Positions 9,042 through 18,200 are shown, counted from the stretch's first letter. The stretch is DNA of 62,879 bases from an uncultured Phocaeicola sp. (GCA_944320605.1 CALUIE010000005.1:1-62879), one strand, 5' to 3'. Translations and numbers: made by a program. The notes: generated from the sequence alone by a model not told the origin.

Positions 9042-10331
9042 TTATTTTATTGTCATTTTTATTGGATTAGCCAGTTTTATAGCAATATTCTGAACCATGT
9101 TGTTATAATCTTTTTCATCTTTAAATATAGAATCGGTCTTTTCCCATCCTGCACATGCATAATACCAGTACTCATTATTCTTATCAGGTACCATAGATAT
9201 GCACCATGTATCTTTGATGTTTGATTTTACATCATTTGCGTCAAATATATTTTTGTAATTCTTTAATGGTAATATTATGCTCATACCAAGATATGTCTCA
9301 TGGTTGTTGGCTTGTTTATCGTATGATGATAAAACAAAAAGTTTGTCAGAATAGGTAAAAGTATTAGGCTTTTTGTTCGTTTCAATGTTTACAAGTCCTG
9401 TCGTAATAAATGTTTCTTCTAATGCATCGTAACATGAGATTTTATTGTAATATCCATATTCTCCTGCATTAATTGTAATAGTTTCCTCTACATTAATTTT
9501 CTTATCATAAACATTCCATCCTTTATATTTGATTTTAAATATTGATCTCACAGGACCTGTCACTATCTTTTCGAAATAGGTTGAATCAATGTTGTTCACA
9601 ATGTCATTTATCAAAATTCCTGCTCTGATTAATGTATCATTCATCAATAGTGCGGTACCACCTATACCTAATGATTGTCCTACCGTAAGTATATCCCTCC
9701 CCCAGTTATTCATTGATGAATACGTATTTTGTGGTCTTCCATATTTATTTATGCCTACTGTGTCCATAACTAATTCATTTATTGTTTTGCCGAAAATATC
9801 CCTACAGTTTCTACCGTCAAAATAATGTCTGAATGCAATCTTGTCATTTTCCCATGTAGGTCCATCCATCTGATACGGATAGTCTTTACCTCTTGGCAAG
9901 TAATGTTTGTCATATTTGTCCTCATCATATTGTGCAATGACACCTTTACTGTTTATACGACCATATATTATATTGGTTTTATTGTCAAATACAGGATATT
10001 CATTTCTGCTGACCCACTCTATTTGTAAAGTATCGCTTTTTCTACCCTTTATAGAATATAAAAATGATAATTCATCCCATTCTCCATCCTTGTTTAAATC
10101 ATCATGTTGACAAATTATAGTATCACGATTATTCGTTAGCAATAACGGCAGTAAATGTTTATCATTACATTTAAGCTCATTTCGATTAATGACAAGAGTT
10201 TCAAACTCTCTTGGTATATCACATTCGTTTTTAAGTATTACTTGTGATGTTTGTTTCTTATCGGCATTATTACATGATTGTAAGCATACCGATGAAATAA
10301 TAAACGCTGTGAGAATTATAAATGTAGTCAT
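9042..10331 (-). CDS. DUF4861-family lipoprotein
   Basis: A 429-residue exported protein. The signal FIISSVCLQSCNNADKK gives a lipobox Cys near residue 20. The remainder matches my recollection of DUF4861: an early DDLNKDGEWDELSF segment, then MDGPTWENDKIAFRHYFD and RNCRDIFGK near 153-190, and WGRDILTVGQSLGIGG near 212-227. These proteins recur in Bacteroidetes loci for uronic-acid-rich glycans; I know no proven activity I can cite. It is the distal gene of the PUL, 140 bases after the sulfatase gene, and next to the core PASTA gene. A lyase or a carbohydrate-binding role are both possible. Confidence 0.72.
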   Translation of the reverse strand: MTTFIILTAFIISSVCLQSCNNADKKQTSQVILKNECDIPREFETLVINRNELKCNDKHLLPLLLTNNRDTIICQHDDLNKDGEWDELSFLYSIKGRKSDTLQIEWVSRNEYPVFDNKTNIIYGRINSKGVIAQYDEDKYDKHYLPRGKDYPYQMDGPTWENDKIAFRHYFDGRNCRDIFGKTINELVMDTVGINKYGRPQNTYSSMNNWGRDILTVGQSLGIGGTALLMNDTLIRAGILINDIVNNIDSTYFEKIVTGPVRSIFKIKYKGWNVYDKKINVEETITINAGEYGYYNKISCYDALEETFITTGLVNIETNKKPNTFTYSDKLFVLSSYDKQANNHETYLGMSIILPLKNYKNIFDANDVKSNIKDTWCISMVPDKNNEYWYYACAGWEKTDSIFKDEKDYNNMVQNIAIKLANPIKMTIK

Positions 10332-10471
10332 AATTTACTTTCTGTTTTATCTATTATAAAATCAATAAATATCAATCTATTTTTCTTGCTCATTAAGAAT
10401 TACCTTTATATTATCTTATGAAATAAACCGTTTCAATTTAATATATATCATAGTTGATGTACCAATAGGAA

Positions 10472-11845
10472 TCATATATATTTTTTTATCGATAGTTCCA
10501 TTTCTTCTACAACTTGTGGATTCTGTTCATAAAGGTTATATTTCTCGTTTATGTCTTTTTGTATATTGAATAACTCTGGTTTAGGATTTACAGGAGTTTT
10601 TTTTGCTCCTGTTTTAGGTAGATAAATCCAGTTATTCTTTCTGATACCATGTATTATCCCGTTTTTAATGTAAGGGTATTCATCCCTTATATTGATTTCA
10701 GGATTACTGAGAAAAGCGGAATAATCCATTCCGTCTATATCTTTATCTATAGTTTCAATTCCTGCATAATGTAATATAGTTGGTAGCCAGTCAACATTAA
10801 TCATTATAGCATCACTGGTTATATTCTGAGGTATATGATTTTTCCATTGTATAATACATGGAACTCGGACTCCTCCTTCATAATGAGAAAATTTTCCGTC
10901 TCTAAGGGGGAGGGCAGAACCTCCGTTTCCCTTATGTTCAAGCCAGGGACCATTATCGGACGTATAAACTATAATAGTGTTTTCACTTAAGTTATTTTCT
11001 TCAAGATAAGATAATAATCGTCCCACATTCCAATCTATTTCTTCTATTACATCTCCATATAGTCCACGCTTACTTGTTCCTTTGAATTGCTCTGAAGCAT
11101 ACAATGGTACATGTGGCATATTGGGGGTCAAATAAATAAAAAAAGGTTTCCCTTTTGTTTCTGAAATGAAATCAATGGCCCTGTCAAAATATCTGCGGGT
11201 TAATGTAGATTGGTCACATGGAAATTCTATAACTTTGTTTTGACTCATAAGTGGACTTAATCCTATCAAGCCTTTTTTGCTTATTTCTTGTCTATTATGT
11301 GATTTTACAAAATTTTGTGCCTCTTTTATTGTTCTTAGTGTAAATCCTTCTCTTAGCCTTATGTTTTTATCTATTTTTTGTGTAGGTCCAATATACATAT
11401 CATTACTATAAGGAATACCATAATAGGTGTCAAATCCCTGATCTGTAGGTAAATGACCTTCAGCATCACCAAGATGCCATTTACCAAAGCAGGCTGTTTT
11501 GTATCCAAGTTCCTTTAAATATTCTGCAATTGTCTTCTCATCTGTCGAAAGACCTTCATCGCCAGGCCATAGTACTCCAGTTATTCCATTTTTATTATTA
11601 AATTTTCCAGTCATCAATCCAGCTCTGGAAGCACTTGATACAGACGAAGACACATAATAGCTGGTTAGTTTTAAACCTTCTTTGGCCATCTTGTCTATAG
11701 CAGGCGTCTTGATAAGTGGAGAACCATAGCAACCTAAATCCTGATAACCCTGATCATCGGTCATTATAATTATCACATTCGGTTTGTTTTGAGAGTATGA
11801 TTTAACGAGACAAAATGCAGCAACAGTATATAAAAATAATCTCAT
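10472..11845 (-). CDS. S1-family sulfatase, Ser-type
   Basis: Secreted 457-residue sulfatase (signal peptide about residues 1-19, LFLYTVAAFCLVKSYSQ) that should remove sulfate esters from a carbohydrate in the periplasm. Metal-binding DDQG is at 30-33. The active-site motif is Ser70-Ser-Ala-Ser-Arg74, so the formylglycine would be made from Ser70 and needs the radical SAM anaerobic maturase (anSME), which is not encoded in this window. GKWHLGD near 122 and the later TSDNGPW near 300 complete the family signature. It lies three bases after the GH43-like stop and thus follows it directly. The S1 subfamily and sulfate position cannot be read from the sequence by eye. Confidence 0.93.
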   Translation of the reverse strand: MRLFLYTVAAFCLVKSYSQNKPNVIIIMTDDQGYQDLGCYGSPLIKTPAIDKMAKEGLKLTSYYVSSSVSSASRAGLMTGKFNNKNGITGVLWPGDEGLSTDEKTIAEYLKELGYKTACFGKWHLGDAEGHLPTDQGFDTYYGIPYSNDMYIGPTQKIDKNIRLREGFTLRTIKEAQNFVKSHNRQEISKKGLIGLSPLMSQNKVIEFPCDQSTLTRRYFDRAIDFISETKGKPFFIYLTPNMPHVPLYASEQFKGTSKRGLYGDVIEEIDWNVGRLLSYLEENNLSENTIIVYTSDNGPWLEHKGNGGSALPLRDGKFSHYEGGVRVPCIIQWKNHIPQNITSDAIMINVDWLPTILHYAGIETIDKDIDGMDYSAFLSNPEINIRDEYPYIKNGIIHGIRKNNWIYLPKTGAKKTPVNPKPELFNIQKDINEKYNLYEQNPQVVEEMELSIKKYI

Positions 11846-11848
11846 ATT

Positions 11849-13387
11849 CTATTTATTTAAAAATTCAATGGTTTTCAATTCGCATATCTCTTTTTCATTT
11901 TCTGATTCAAAAGATAAGAACAGAGCCTGTTTCCCATTTATGCCAAGTTTATCAAGTTTGTTCATAGGAATTATAACATCGTAGAATCTATCATTATTCT
12001 TATTTTTTATGTTTACTTGATTGATAAACGTGTAATTATTTTTATCGTTTACTTTATCGGGAGAAGATACATAAACTTTTATAGAACAGTTCTTCTGTTT
12101 AAGTTTAAGGTTTATTTTTAATTTAGCCTTTTTCTTGCTGTCAAATTTGTCAAAATTAAAGTATTTCCAGCCTATCATAGGATTTTCACCGGATATTACT
12201 ACTGGATTTAAGCCGTCAGCCTCTCTTCTATCACCTGCAATATAGACTCCTTTCGTTAAGCTTGATATGGTTCCGGCATAATATTTATGTAATGGGTTTA
12301 ACCCGTCTTTATGAATTCCTTGAGAAGTCATTTCTACCTGCGGTATAATCACTTTGTCTCCTTCGATTTTTAAATCTATAGGTTCAATCATAGCTTGTCT
12401 GTTAAAATCATTACATGTTTTTCTGTGATATACTACATACCATTGTTCATCTATCTTGACTATACTGCCGTGATTGTTTCCTCCATTCCAGTCCGTCCTA
12501 TTTTCTACAATGACTCCGCCATATTTCCATGGACCTTCGGGGCTGTTGCTATAAAAATAAGTCAATGCAGAAACAAACTCATTGGCAGAACAGATGAAAA
12601 CAAACTTGTCTTTTGAAACTTGCTTTATTGAGGATGCTTCAAATAATGTCCTATATCCATTTAATTTAGGATTATTCAACGTTCTATGCCATGCATTCCT
12701 ATCAGGTTTTCGTGTTTTACTATCTATAATCGTATGCATGTCATTAGGGTCCAATTCTGCCCAGCAATCTCCTTTTCTCATTCCCCAAAATGCAAAAACC
12801 CTTACACTTCTATCCTCTTGTTGCATTACCAAGACAGACGGATCAAAAGTTCCATTATTGTTTATAGATGGCCAATCACACATTACAGGGTCTTTAAAAG
12901 GTCCTGCAGGACTATCACTTACAGACATTACACATTTCGGTCCAAAATCACCATAACCTTTTATCGTTGTATGATTATTAATGTCAGGTCCTGCTATTCC
13001 GTCAAGTTTGTAAGGTTTACCAAGAAAAGTGTATAGAAAGTATTTTTTTAACACTGGATTATAAACGCAATCCGGTGCTCCAAAATGTTGTTCATTAACT
13101 TTCCCATATCCGATTTCCTGTACTTGTTTTACATTAAAAATTTCGCCGTGGTTTGTCCATTGTGTCAAATCATTAATAGGAGCAGACCATACATCATGGC
13201 CATAACCGCAAAATGCCGTAACTCTTTCATCTCTTGAACCATATATGAACAATCGTTTTTTTCCTTTATATTCAAATACGTCTGGTTCTCCATCAGGAAT
13301 AAATGCCGTAGGTGGCAGTACAGGATTCTGAGCAATTAGATTTATTGCTTGTATAAATATTATTATCTTAATGAAAATTCTTTTCAT
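11849..13387 (-). CDS. GH43-like glycoside hydrolase
   Basis: Secreted 512-residue protein with a five-bladed beta-propeller typical of GH43/GH62 (clan GH-F). After the signal peptide (about 1-20) comes FIPDGEPDVF, where Asp32 aligns with the catalytic base; NNGTFDPSVLV near 177 holds the pKa-modulating Asp, and TLFEASSIKQ near 246 the general-acid Glu. The 300s show GGNNHGSIVKI and YHRKTCND, usual in arabinofuranosidase/xylosidase-like GH43 enzymes. The last 140 residues form a separate beta-sandwich, probably carbohydrate-binding. The likely target is a pentose or galactose side chain, but the subfamily is uncertain. A promoter-like element lies just upstream, so it may start a GH43-sulfatase-DUF4861 transcript. 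Confidence 0.8.
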   Translation of the reverse strand: MKRIFIKIIIFIQAINLIAQNPVLPPTAFIPDGEPDVFEYKGKKRLFIYGSRDERVTAFCGYGHDVWSAPINDLTQWTNHGEIFNVKQVQEIGYGKVNEQHFGAPDCVYNPVLKKYFLYTFLGKPYKLDGIAGPDINNHTTIKGYGDFGPKCVMSVSDSPAGPFKDPVMCDWPSINNNGTFDPSVLVMQQEDRSVRVFAFWGMRKGDCWAELDPNDMHTIIDSKTRKPDRNAWHRTLNNPKLNGYRTLFEASSIKQVSKDKFVFICSANEFVSALTYFYSNSPEGPWKYGGVIVENRTDWNGGNNHGSIVKIDEQWYVVYHRKTCNDFNRQAMIEPIDLKIEGDKVIIPQVEMTSQGIHKDGLNPLHKYYAGTISSLTKGVYIAGDRREADGLNPVVISGENPMIGWKYFNFDKFDSKKKAKLKINLKLKQKNCSIKVYVSSPDKVNDKNNYTFINQVNIKNKNNDRFYDVIIPMNKLDKLGINGKQALFLSFESENEKEICELKTIEFLNK

Positions 13388-13429
13388 GGCTTTAATTTAT
13401 AGTTAATACATTAATCATTTAATATAATA

Positions 13430-13457
13430 CAAATATAGATATACTATAAATCTGCAA
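13430..13457 (-). promoter_or_regulatory. Possible promoter for the GH43-sulfatase-DUF4861 genes
   Basis: The minus strand has TATATTTG (13430-13437), matching TAnnTTTG, 43 bases before the GH43 start. A TTG (complement of CAA 13455-13457) lies upstream with a 17-base gap, shorter than the usual 19-21, and is inside a hairpin arm. The call is tentative. Confidence 0.4.
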
Positions 13458-13496
13458 GAGCTTATAATTTTACGTTATATACCTTGCAGATTTATA
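13445..13496 (-). terminator. Long stem-loop after the fimbrillin-like gene
   Basis: TATAAATCTGCAAG (13445-13458) pairs perfectly over 14 bases with CTTGCAGATTTATA (13483-13496), with a 24-base AT-rich loop. It follows the fimbrillin-like gene and precedes the GH43-like gene. The minus strand continues into GTATATCTATATTTG, without a strong T-run, so it may be a terminator or an RNA-end-stabilising structure. Confidence 0.55.
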
Positions 13497-13561
13497 AAAT
13501 TGTTTTAATAAATGTTTAGTTTTGATTGTAAGATTTTAATTTTTCTGTTTAGAAATAATAT

Positions 13562-14503
13562 TTATTGGGATATTTCTTTTAAATCAGCTTTAATATTGAA
13601 AGCTGAAGTTCCTTTAATACTCATCTTATCAGTATAACTTTTTGTTGCAGAATATCTCTTGTCTCCGATTTCTATATTATATGTTACTGGGGTGTTTGCA
13701 TTTATATCTAATCTAACAATAAAAGAATAGAAAGTTATTTTATTCCCTTTAATATTTATATTTTCTATTCTTAATTTAGAAGCGTTAATATTATCTACAT
13801 TAAGGTAACCTTCCACTATTTGGTAAAAAACTCTAGTAGTTAATCTTAATTCATCGCAATAAAATACGCCTATTCCCTCTACTTCAGTGGGAAATGTAAA
13901 TTCGAATTTTGCTAAGCCAAAATACCTTCCGAAATTTAGCTTTTTATCTGTAACATCAAAAGTTGACACTAATAGGTCATTTTTTGCCAAATGTGATAAA
14001 TCATCACTTATTGGGACTTCATTTACACTGCAAGTTAGGGCTGGATAGTATTCTGTACCATTTTTTACCTTTGTTGCTTTAATTACTTTATCAGGAATTT
14101 GCGAATAAACAGCAATATCTGCATCATTATTTATCGAAGTTCCTTCAAAGGTAGCAACATTTGTCGTTTCATTAACTTCAATACATTCAAAAGTGGTAAA
14201 TTCCCCATTATCAATTAGCTCCTTAAGTGTTTTACCATCTTCTATATCTTTAATAGAGCCTATGTATATTTTATCTCCTATAACCCATTTTACTTTTGGA
14301 GCTAAATCTGTAGATACTTCTGGAATTTCAAATGATGTACGCGATTCCGGAATATCTTCACCAAAGGCTTGTATGGCAGAAGCGTTTAAGATTATTTTTT
14401 TATCATTCTGATTTTGGTTAATTTCTTCTTTTGAGCATGAACTGATGACTGAAGTTAATATAGTCATCATAGTTACTGTCTTAAAAATATTTTTTAGTCT
14501 CAT
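13562..14503 (-). CDS. Fimbrillin-like (Mfa-like) lipoprotein
   Basis: A 313-residue lipoprotein: the signal TMMTILTSVISSCSKEEINQ places the acylated Cys near residue 23, followed by SKEE, similar to a surface-export signal. The segment ESRTSFEIPE, then KVKWVIGDKIYIGS and the following beta-rich domain resembles fimbrillin/Mfa-like subunits, where the W-x-x-GD-x-I pattern is typical. It could be a pilus subunit or a surface carbohydrate-binding protein; the usual anchor and tip genes are not next to it. It is preceded by a 51-codon gene and sits inside a carbohydrate operon whose other members are enzymes, so it looks like an inserted cassette. Confidence 0.72.
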   Translation of the reverse strand: MRLKNIFKTVTMMTILTSVISSCSKEEINQNQNDKKIILNASAIQAFGEDIPESRTSFEIPEVSTDLAPKVKWVIGDKIYIGSIKDIEDGKTLKELIDNGEFTTFECIEVNETTNVATFEGTSINNDADIAVYSQIPDKVIKATKVKNGTEYYPALTCSVNEVPISDDLSHLAKNDLLVSTFDVTDKKLNFGRYFGLAKFEFTFPTEVEGIGVFYCDELRLTTRVFYQIVEGYLNVDNINASKLRIENINIKGNKITFYSFIVRLDINANTPVTYNIEIGDKRYSATKSYTDKMSIKGTSAFNIKADLKEISQ

Positions 14504-14531
14504 AATTTTTTACTTTTACATTAAACTCTGT

Positions 14532-14687
14532 TTATTCCCATATTTGCCATTTATCAAAATTTTGCATTTGATTATTTTCTGGTATTTCTTGTGAATCTGA
14601 CATTTGAAGAATGGTATTTTCTGTATTTAACTCAATAGTCTGTATTTCAGGTTTGATATATGCCTCAAACAATTTTTCTTTTTCCAT
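14532..14687 (-). CDS. Small protein upstream of the fimbrillin-like gene
   Basis: A 51-codon open frame, MEKEKLFEAYIKPEIQTIEL at its start and ending NFDKWQIWE. It has no signal peptide or membrane segment and is acidic. The IKPEIQTIELNTE opening is like a widespread class of tiny Bacteroidales proteins that precede fimbrillin-like or other lipoprotein genes and often begin with a YxKPxIxxxEL pattern; their function is not known to me. Its stop lies 28 bases before the fimbrillin-like start, so the two are probably co-transcribed. Translation is supported only by the pattern and position. Confidence 0.6.
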   Translation of the reverse strand: MEKEKLFEAYIKPEIQTIELNTENTILQMSDSQEIPENNQMQNFDKWQIWE

Positions 14688-14987
14688 AATCTTTATTTCA
14701 TTATAAATTGATAACTAATCTTTAGTAGAATTTATGAGAGTAAACGGTACATAAAGCAATCTCTTAAATTCTTTTTTATAAAAGCATTCTCATCTTTTTA
14801 TGAGAGTAGAACTTGAAATAAATCTTTGTTTAAAATTAGAGTCTTATGGTCAGCCGACATTTTTTTTTTAGTTTATGTATTGTGGCGGCTTATTTTACCT
14901 CTAAAAGTAAATTACATATTTAGAATAACCATATCATTTTTTTATTGTGCATTTTAGTTCTTCATAATCGGTGTACTTAAAAAAGTT
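14688..14987. other. 300-base intergenic region between fimbrillin cassette and esterase
   Basis: AT-rich, without a credible gene. It holds a direct repeat, TATGAGAGTA at about 14733 and 14799, the second copy also forming a small hairpin with TTCTCAT just before it. After the esterase stop, one frame reads about 20 codons (KNFFKYTDYEELKCTIKK), which could be a gene remnant or chance. No promoter of the TAnnTTTG type was found for the fimbrillin cassette. Confidence 0.5.
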
Positions 14988-14989
14988 TT

Positions 14990-15988
14990 TTAGTAGAGAA
15001 TAACGCATTTTTCCATTGATAGTTCTACGTTATCAGGAACATATAATTGGGAAATATTATATCTACCTTTACGTAAAAGTACATTTACTTTTGAATCGTT
15101 TTTTATGTTATTTATATACGAGAATGCTTGTTCTATTGTTAAAAAATCACCACTTCCATCTTCTGAAATAACATAATCATAATTTCTAGTATATTTTTTT
15201 AAAAGTTCAATTTTGTTGGATATTTCAGATAAAACTAACTTAGAGATAAGTCTTGCACCATATATGTTTAGATGTGTATTGTCTTCCCTACCATCCGGAC
15301 AAGCCTTACATGTACCTTTAGGAACCCAACAATATAACTTTTTAGAGTCTTCAGGTCCAAGATTCTCAACCAGGTCATGAGTTATCTTGTTCATATCTAT
15401 GAAAATAGAGTTTGTTTCCTTTGCAACATTCCTTGGCGGTAACAGATAATCACCATGCGTATCAATAAGTTTGAAGCCTTCTTTCTTGAGATTATTATTT
15501 ACTCTTCCAAATTTATTATCCTCATTTATAGTATTTTTGTTATTTGTAAAGGTTCTTCTTACGATAGAATTAAAAAGAACAGGTATTCCACCGCGACTCT
15601 TCGTTTCAATAACAAATCTTCTTAAATTTTTATCAAACGTTTTACCTGGTTCTGTATGACGTTCTACATCTTTTTTTTCATCGTTATGTCCAAATTGTAT
15701 GAACACATAATCTCCAGGTTTTATTCTATTTAAAACAACATTCCATCTACCTTCGTCTATAAAACTTTTTGAACTTCGCCCATTTACGGCATGATTTTCA
15801 ACATAGATGTATTCAGGGTCTAATAAACTTTGAAGCATCTGACACCATCCTCTTTCTGGATTTTCATTTTCTGTGGGTTTGTTAGCCATGGTTGAATCAC
15901 CAATGGTAAATATTGTGACTTTAGCCATTAAGTTGTCGCTAATAAGACAAGAAATTAAAATGTATAAAAGATATTTAAAGTATTTCAT
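14990..15988 (-). CDS. GDSL esterase (rhamnogalacturonan acetylesterase-like) with truncated pectinesterase tail
   Basis: Secreted 332-residue protein; I chose the ATG at 15988 (MKYFKYLLYILISC) because it gives a clean signal peptide ending before AKVTIF. Residues 24-260 form an SGNH esterase of the CE12 type: GDST (30-33, catalytic Ser32), NG at 69-70, GHND (100-103) and DNTH (236-239, Asp and His of the triad). Such enzymes remove acetyl groups from pectic or similar glycans. Residues 270-332 read VISEDGSGDFLTIEQA and then a KGRY strand, the first turns of a CE8 pectin methylesterase beta-helix, and the frame then stops, about 250 residues short of a full CE8 domain. The tail is probably dead; the esterase is intact. 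Confidence 0.85.
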   Translation of the reverse strand: MKYFKYLLYILISCLISDNLMAKVTIFTIGDSTMANKPTENENPERGWCQMLQSLLDPEYIYVENHAVNGRSSKSFIDEGRWNVVLNRIKPGDYVFIQFGHNDEKKDVERHTEPGKTFDKNLRRFVIETKSRGGIPVLFNSIVRRTFTNNKNTINEDNKFGRVNNNLKKEGFKLIDTHGDYLLPPRNVAKETNSIFIDMNKITHDLVENLGPEDSKKLYCWVPKGTCKACPDGREDNTHLNIYGARLISKLVLSEISNKIELLKKYTRNYDYVISEDGSGDFLTIEQAFSYINNIKNDSKVNVLLRKGRYNISQLYVPDNVELSMEKCVILY

Positions 15989-16006
15989 GGCATTTTTATT
16001 TATTTC

Positions 16007-16035
16007 TATCATAAAGACATCATGTCTTTATGATA
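16007..16035 (-). terminator. Perfect stem-loop between lyase-like gene and esterase gene
   Basis: TATCATAAAGACA (16007-16019) and TGTCTTTATGATA (16023-16035) form a 13-bp perfect stem with a 3-base loop, 11 bases after the stop of the upstream lyase-like gene. The minus strand continues GAAATAAATAAAAATG, which is not T-rich. It may attenuate or stabilise rather than end transcription. Confidence 0.55.
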
Positions 16036-16046
16036 GAATGGAGTGG

Positions 16047-18200
16047 TTAATTAAATTCAATTGTAGATGTATTTCCTTTACATTTTATTCTAATTGTTTT
16101 ATCACCCCAATATCCTTCAATAAATGGACTATCATAACATTTTGAGGGGGTTAGTAACGGTGCTGTTGTATCAAATCTATTATCACCATCTTGTTTACCA
16201 TAAAAATAGAACTTTTTAGTATTGTCGTAATATACAGTTTTGTATTTTAGTAGTAGAGAGTTTTCGTTAAAATCTACATCACTACCTGATATGTTTTTTG
16301 TTAATGTTCTTTTGAAACTATCGAATGATGTTGGAAAATTAGGATGTCCATTTGTTAATGACAATAATATGATAATAGCATCTTTATCTTCACATTCTAA
16401 CCATACACCTTTATTGGCATTTATAGTCCTTGTTGTCAGTTTAAAGTCTCCATTAACAACATATATTCCAGTATATGTTTCTTTTCCTTCTTCTCCCGAT
16501 TTAACAGCAACCCATGTATCATTTGAGTATATTGTTTCACCGGTTACATCTGCAATGATCCATGGAACATTGTAATCTCTTCCTGGATTAACCTCTGGGT
16601 CTGAAATTCCTTTATCAGATATCCATACACCTAATTTACCTATTGTATGCCCATTTTCTACTTTTGCAAAAGTGTTCTTTTTTACAATCATTACCCCTTC
16701 TTTTTGAAATGTTACCAAATCATTATAGGTATTGAAATCCATTTCTCCTGATTCATTGTATTTATATGTCTGAGGTATAATACAACTTGATCTGTCTCCG
16801 TTGAATTGTATTCCACATGAGCGGTTCTTGGTACTTATGTCACTCCAAGGTAAATTATTCTTTGAATCAAAAAAATTACTGCTCATTATAAAATTAGGTG
16901 TGCAATATGAATAATGTAATAATCCACAGTCTTTTGAAAATTCATATAATGGTGAAACAGCAGAGTTCGCATCTTTGGCAAGCCCCATAATGCGTCGTGT
17001 TATGGTGTATATACCACGATTATCAGAGTTTAATGCTATATCTTTTATTATTGCATTGGGTCTGTAACTTGTAGTCATGGCAGATAAGGTTGTAGAACTT
17101 GTTCCTGAATTATTGCCTAATCCAAAGAAATAGTTGCCATACATTCCTTCTTCTGATGAATTATTAAAATCAGTTCCACTTTTTGCTCCTCCGGATATCC
17201 CATTAAACTGTTCTTCTGCCCAGTATGTGAAATATAAGTCAAGAATATTTTTCGATAGTTTGTTGAGCCTTTCATCACCAAAATCATGTAAATTAAAGAA
17301 ACATTTGAATTTTATTTCATTGTTATAAGTATTCATCTGTTCTATACACAAACCTCTTGTTGCATATTCTTTTATAAATTCTATAATGTAGTTATTCCAA
17401 TCTTTAAGATGATCTATTGGTTTACGACCATCATCATATACCATGTCTTTATAATTTGCAACATTCAGGCTTGCAAGTTTTGCAAAATGCCATTGTGTTA
17501 TAATGCTTTGGATATGATTTATTTCGGAACCGTATATTAACCAGATATTATTTTTGTCGGCTTTTGCCATTATTGTTTTTATATCTGAATTGGCATTGTC
17601 CGGATTACGCTTACTGTATATCCATGCAACATCCATTATAGCTTTCTCATTTTCTGGGCTTAAAAGATTTTTGCTAAGTAGTCCGTTACTGCCGAATAGT
17701 TCTATTATTCTGAACAAAACTTCGGAATGCCATTGAAAATTATCAGTATCTGTTATAGCATTTTGATTGTCCATATAATATTTCATGTTTTCTGCAATTA
17801 GCTTATTTGCTTCAGATGCATAATTTGCTCCTTCAGCTGAAGAATAAGCTGTGTAGAGATATGCCATGGCATATTTCATTATATTATATGAATATCCTTT
17901 GGCGTATGGACGTCCGTCAGATGTTGTTATAGGCTCTATTTTGCTATATGGAGTGTTACATATAGATTCGAAAGAATTTAACGTTTTTTGTTTTAAATCA
18001 TCATCTGGCCAATTTGGTTTAATAGCTATGTAAGTACCATCGTTGGTGTTATTATTGTTATCACCATTATCTGTATCGGTGTCAGTATTATTGCCATTTC
18101 CTTCTTCTTCTGCAGGAGGAGTTACATTATCATCTTTACATGATATATTAATAGCGCTGATTGAAGTAGCAATTAATAAATAGTAAAATAATTTTTTCAT
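16047..18200 (-). CDS. Divergent lyase-like lipoprotein of the PUL family (A)
   Basis: A 717-residue lipoprotein. The signal peptide ends at SCKDD, the Cys followed by KDD matching the Bacteroidetes surface-export signal, and then comes a 30-residue Asp/Asn/Thr/Gly-rich linker, so it is probably on the cell surface. The globular part follows the plan of the three lyase-like proteins further up the PUL: an alpha-helical N-terminal half with IYGSEINHIQS near residue 223 (compare GSENHHLQAW), FNGISGGAKSG near 340 (compare INGVRGGSRHR), NYFFGLG, LLHYSYCTPNFIMS (compare LRYTWITPSFVMG), and a beta-rich C-terminal half ending in DKTIRIKCKGN. The Asn-His pair is kept with one inserted residue. Polysaccharide lyase activity is inferred only. 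Confidence 0.6.
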   Translation of the reverse strand: MKKLFYYLLIATSISAINISCKDDNVTPPAEEEGNGNNTDTDTDNGDNNNNTNDGTYIAIKPNWPDDDLKQKTLNSFESICNTPYSKIEPITTSDGRPYAKGYSYNIMKYAMAYLYTAYSSAEGANYASEANKLIAENMKYYMDNQNAITDTDNFQWHSEVLFRIIELFGSNGLLSKNLLSPENEKAIMDVAWIYSKRNPDNANSDIKTIMAKADKNNIWLIYGSEINHIQSIITQWHFAKLASLNVANYKDMVYDDGRKPIDHLKDWNNYIIEFIKEYATRGLCIEQMNTYNNEIKFKCFFNLHDFGDERLNKLSKNILDLYFTYWAEEQFNGISGGAKSGTDFNNSSEEGMYGNYFFGLGNNSGTSSTTLSAMTTSYRPNAIIKDIALNSDNRGIYTITRRIMGLAKDANSAVSPLYEFSKDCGLLHYSYCTPNFIMSSNFFDSKNNLPWSDISTKNRSCGIQFNGDRSSCIIPQTYKYNESGEMDFNTYNDLVTFQKEGVMIVKKNTFAKVENGHTIGKLGVWISDKGISDPEVNPGRDYNVPWIIADVTGETIYSNDTWVAVKSGEEGKETYTGIYVVNGDFKLTTRTINANKGVWLECEDKDAIIILLSLTNGHPNFPTSFDSFKRTLTKNISGSDVDFNENSLLLKYKTVYYDNTKKFYFYGKQDGDNRFDTTAPLLTPSKCYDSPFIEGYWGDKTIRIKCKGNTSTIEFN

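Noticed and set aside
18055-18100. Asp/Asn/Thr repeat in lyase-like protein A as a possible assembly artefact
   Set aside because: The frame stays open, the codons vary between repeats, and such linkers after a lipobox are common in surface lipoproteins.
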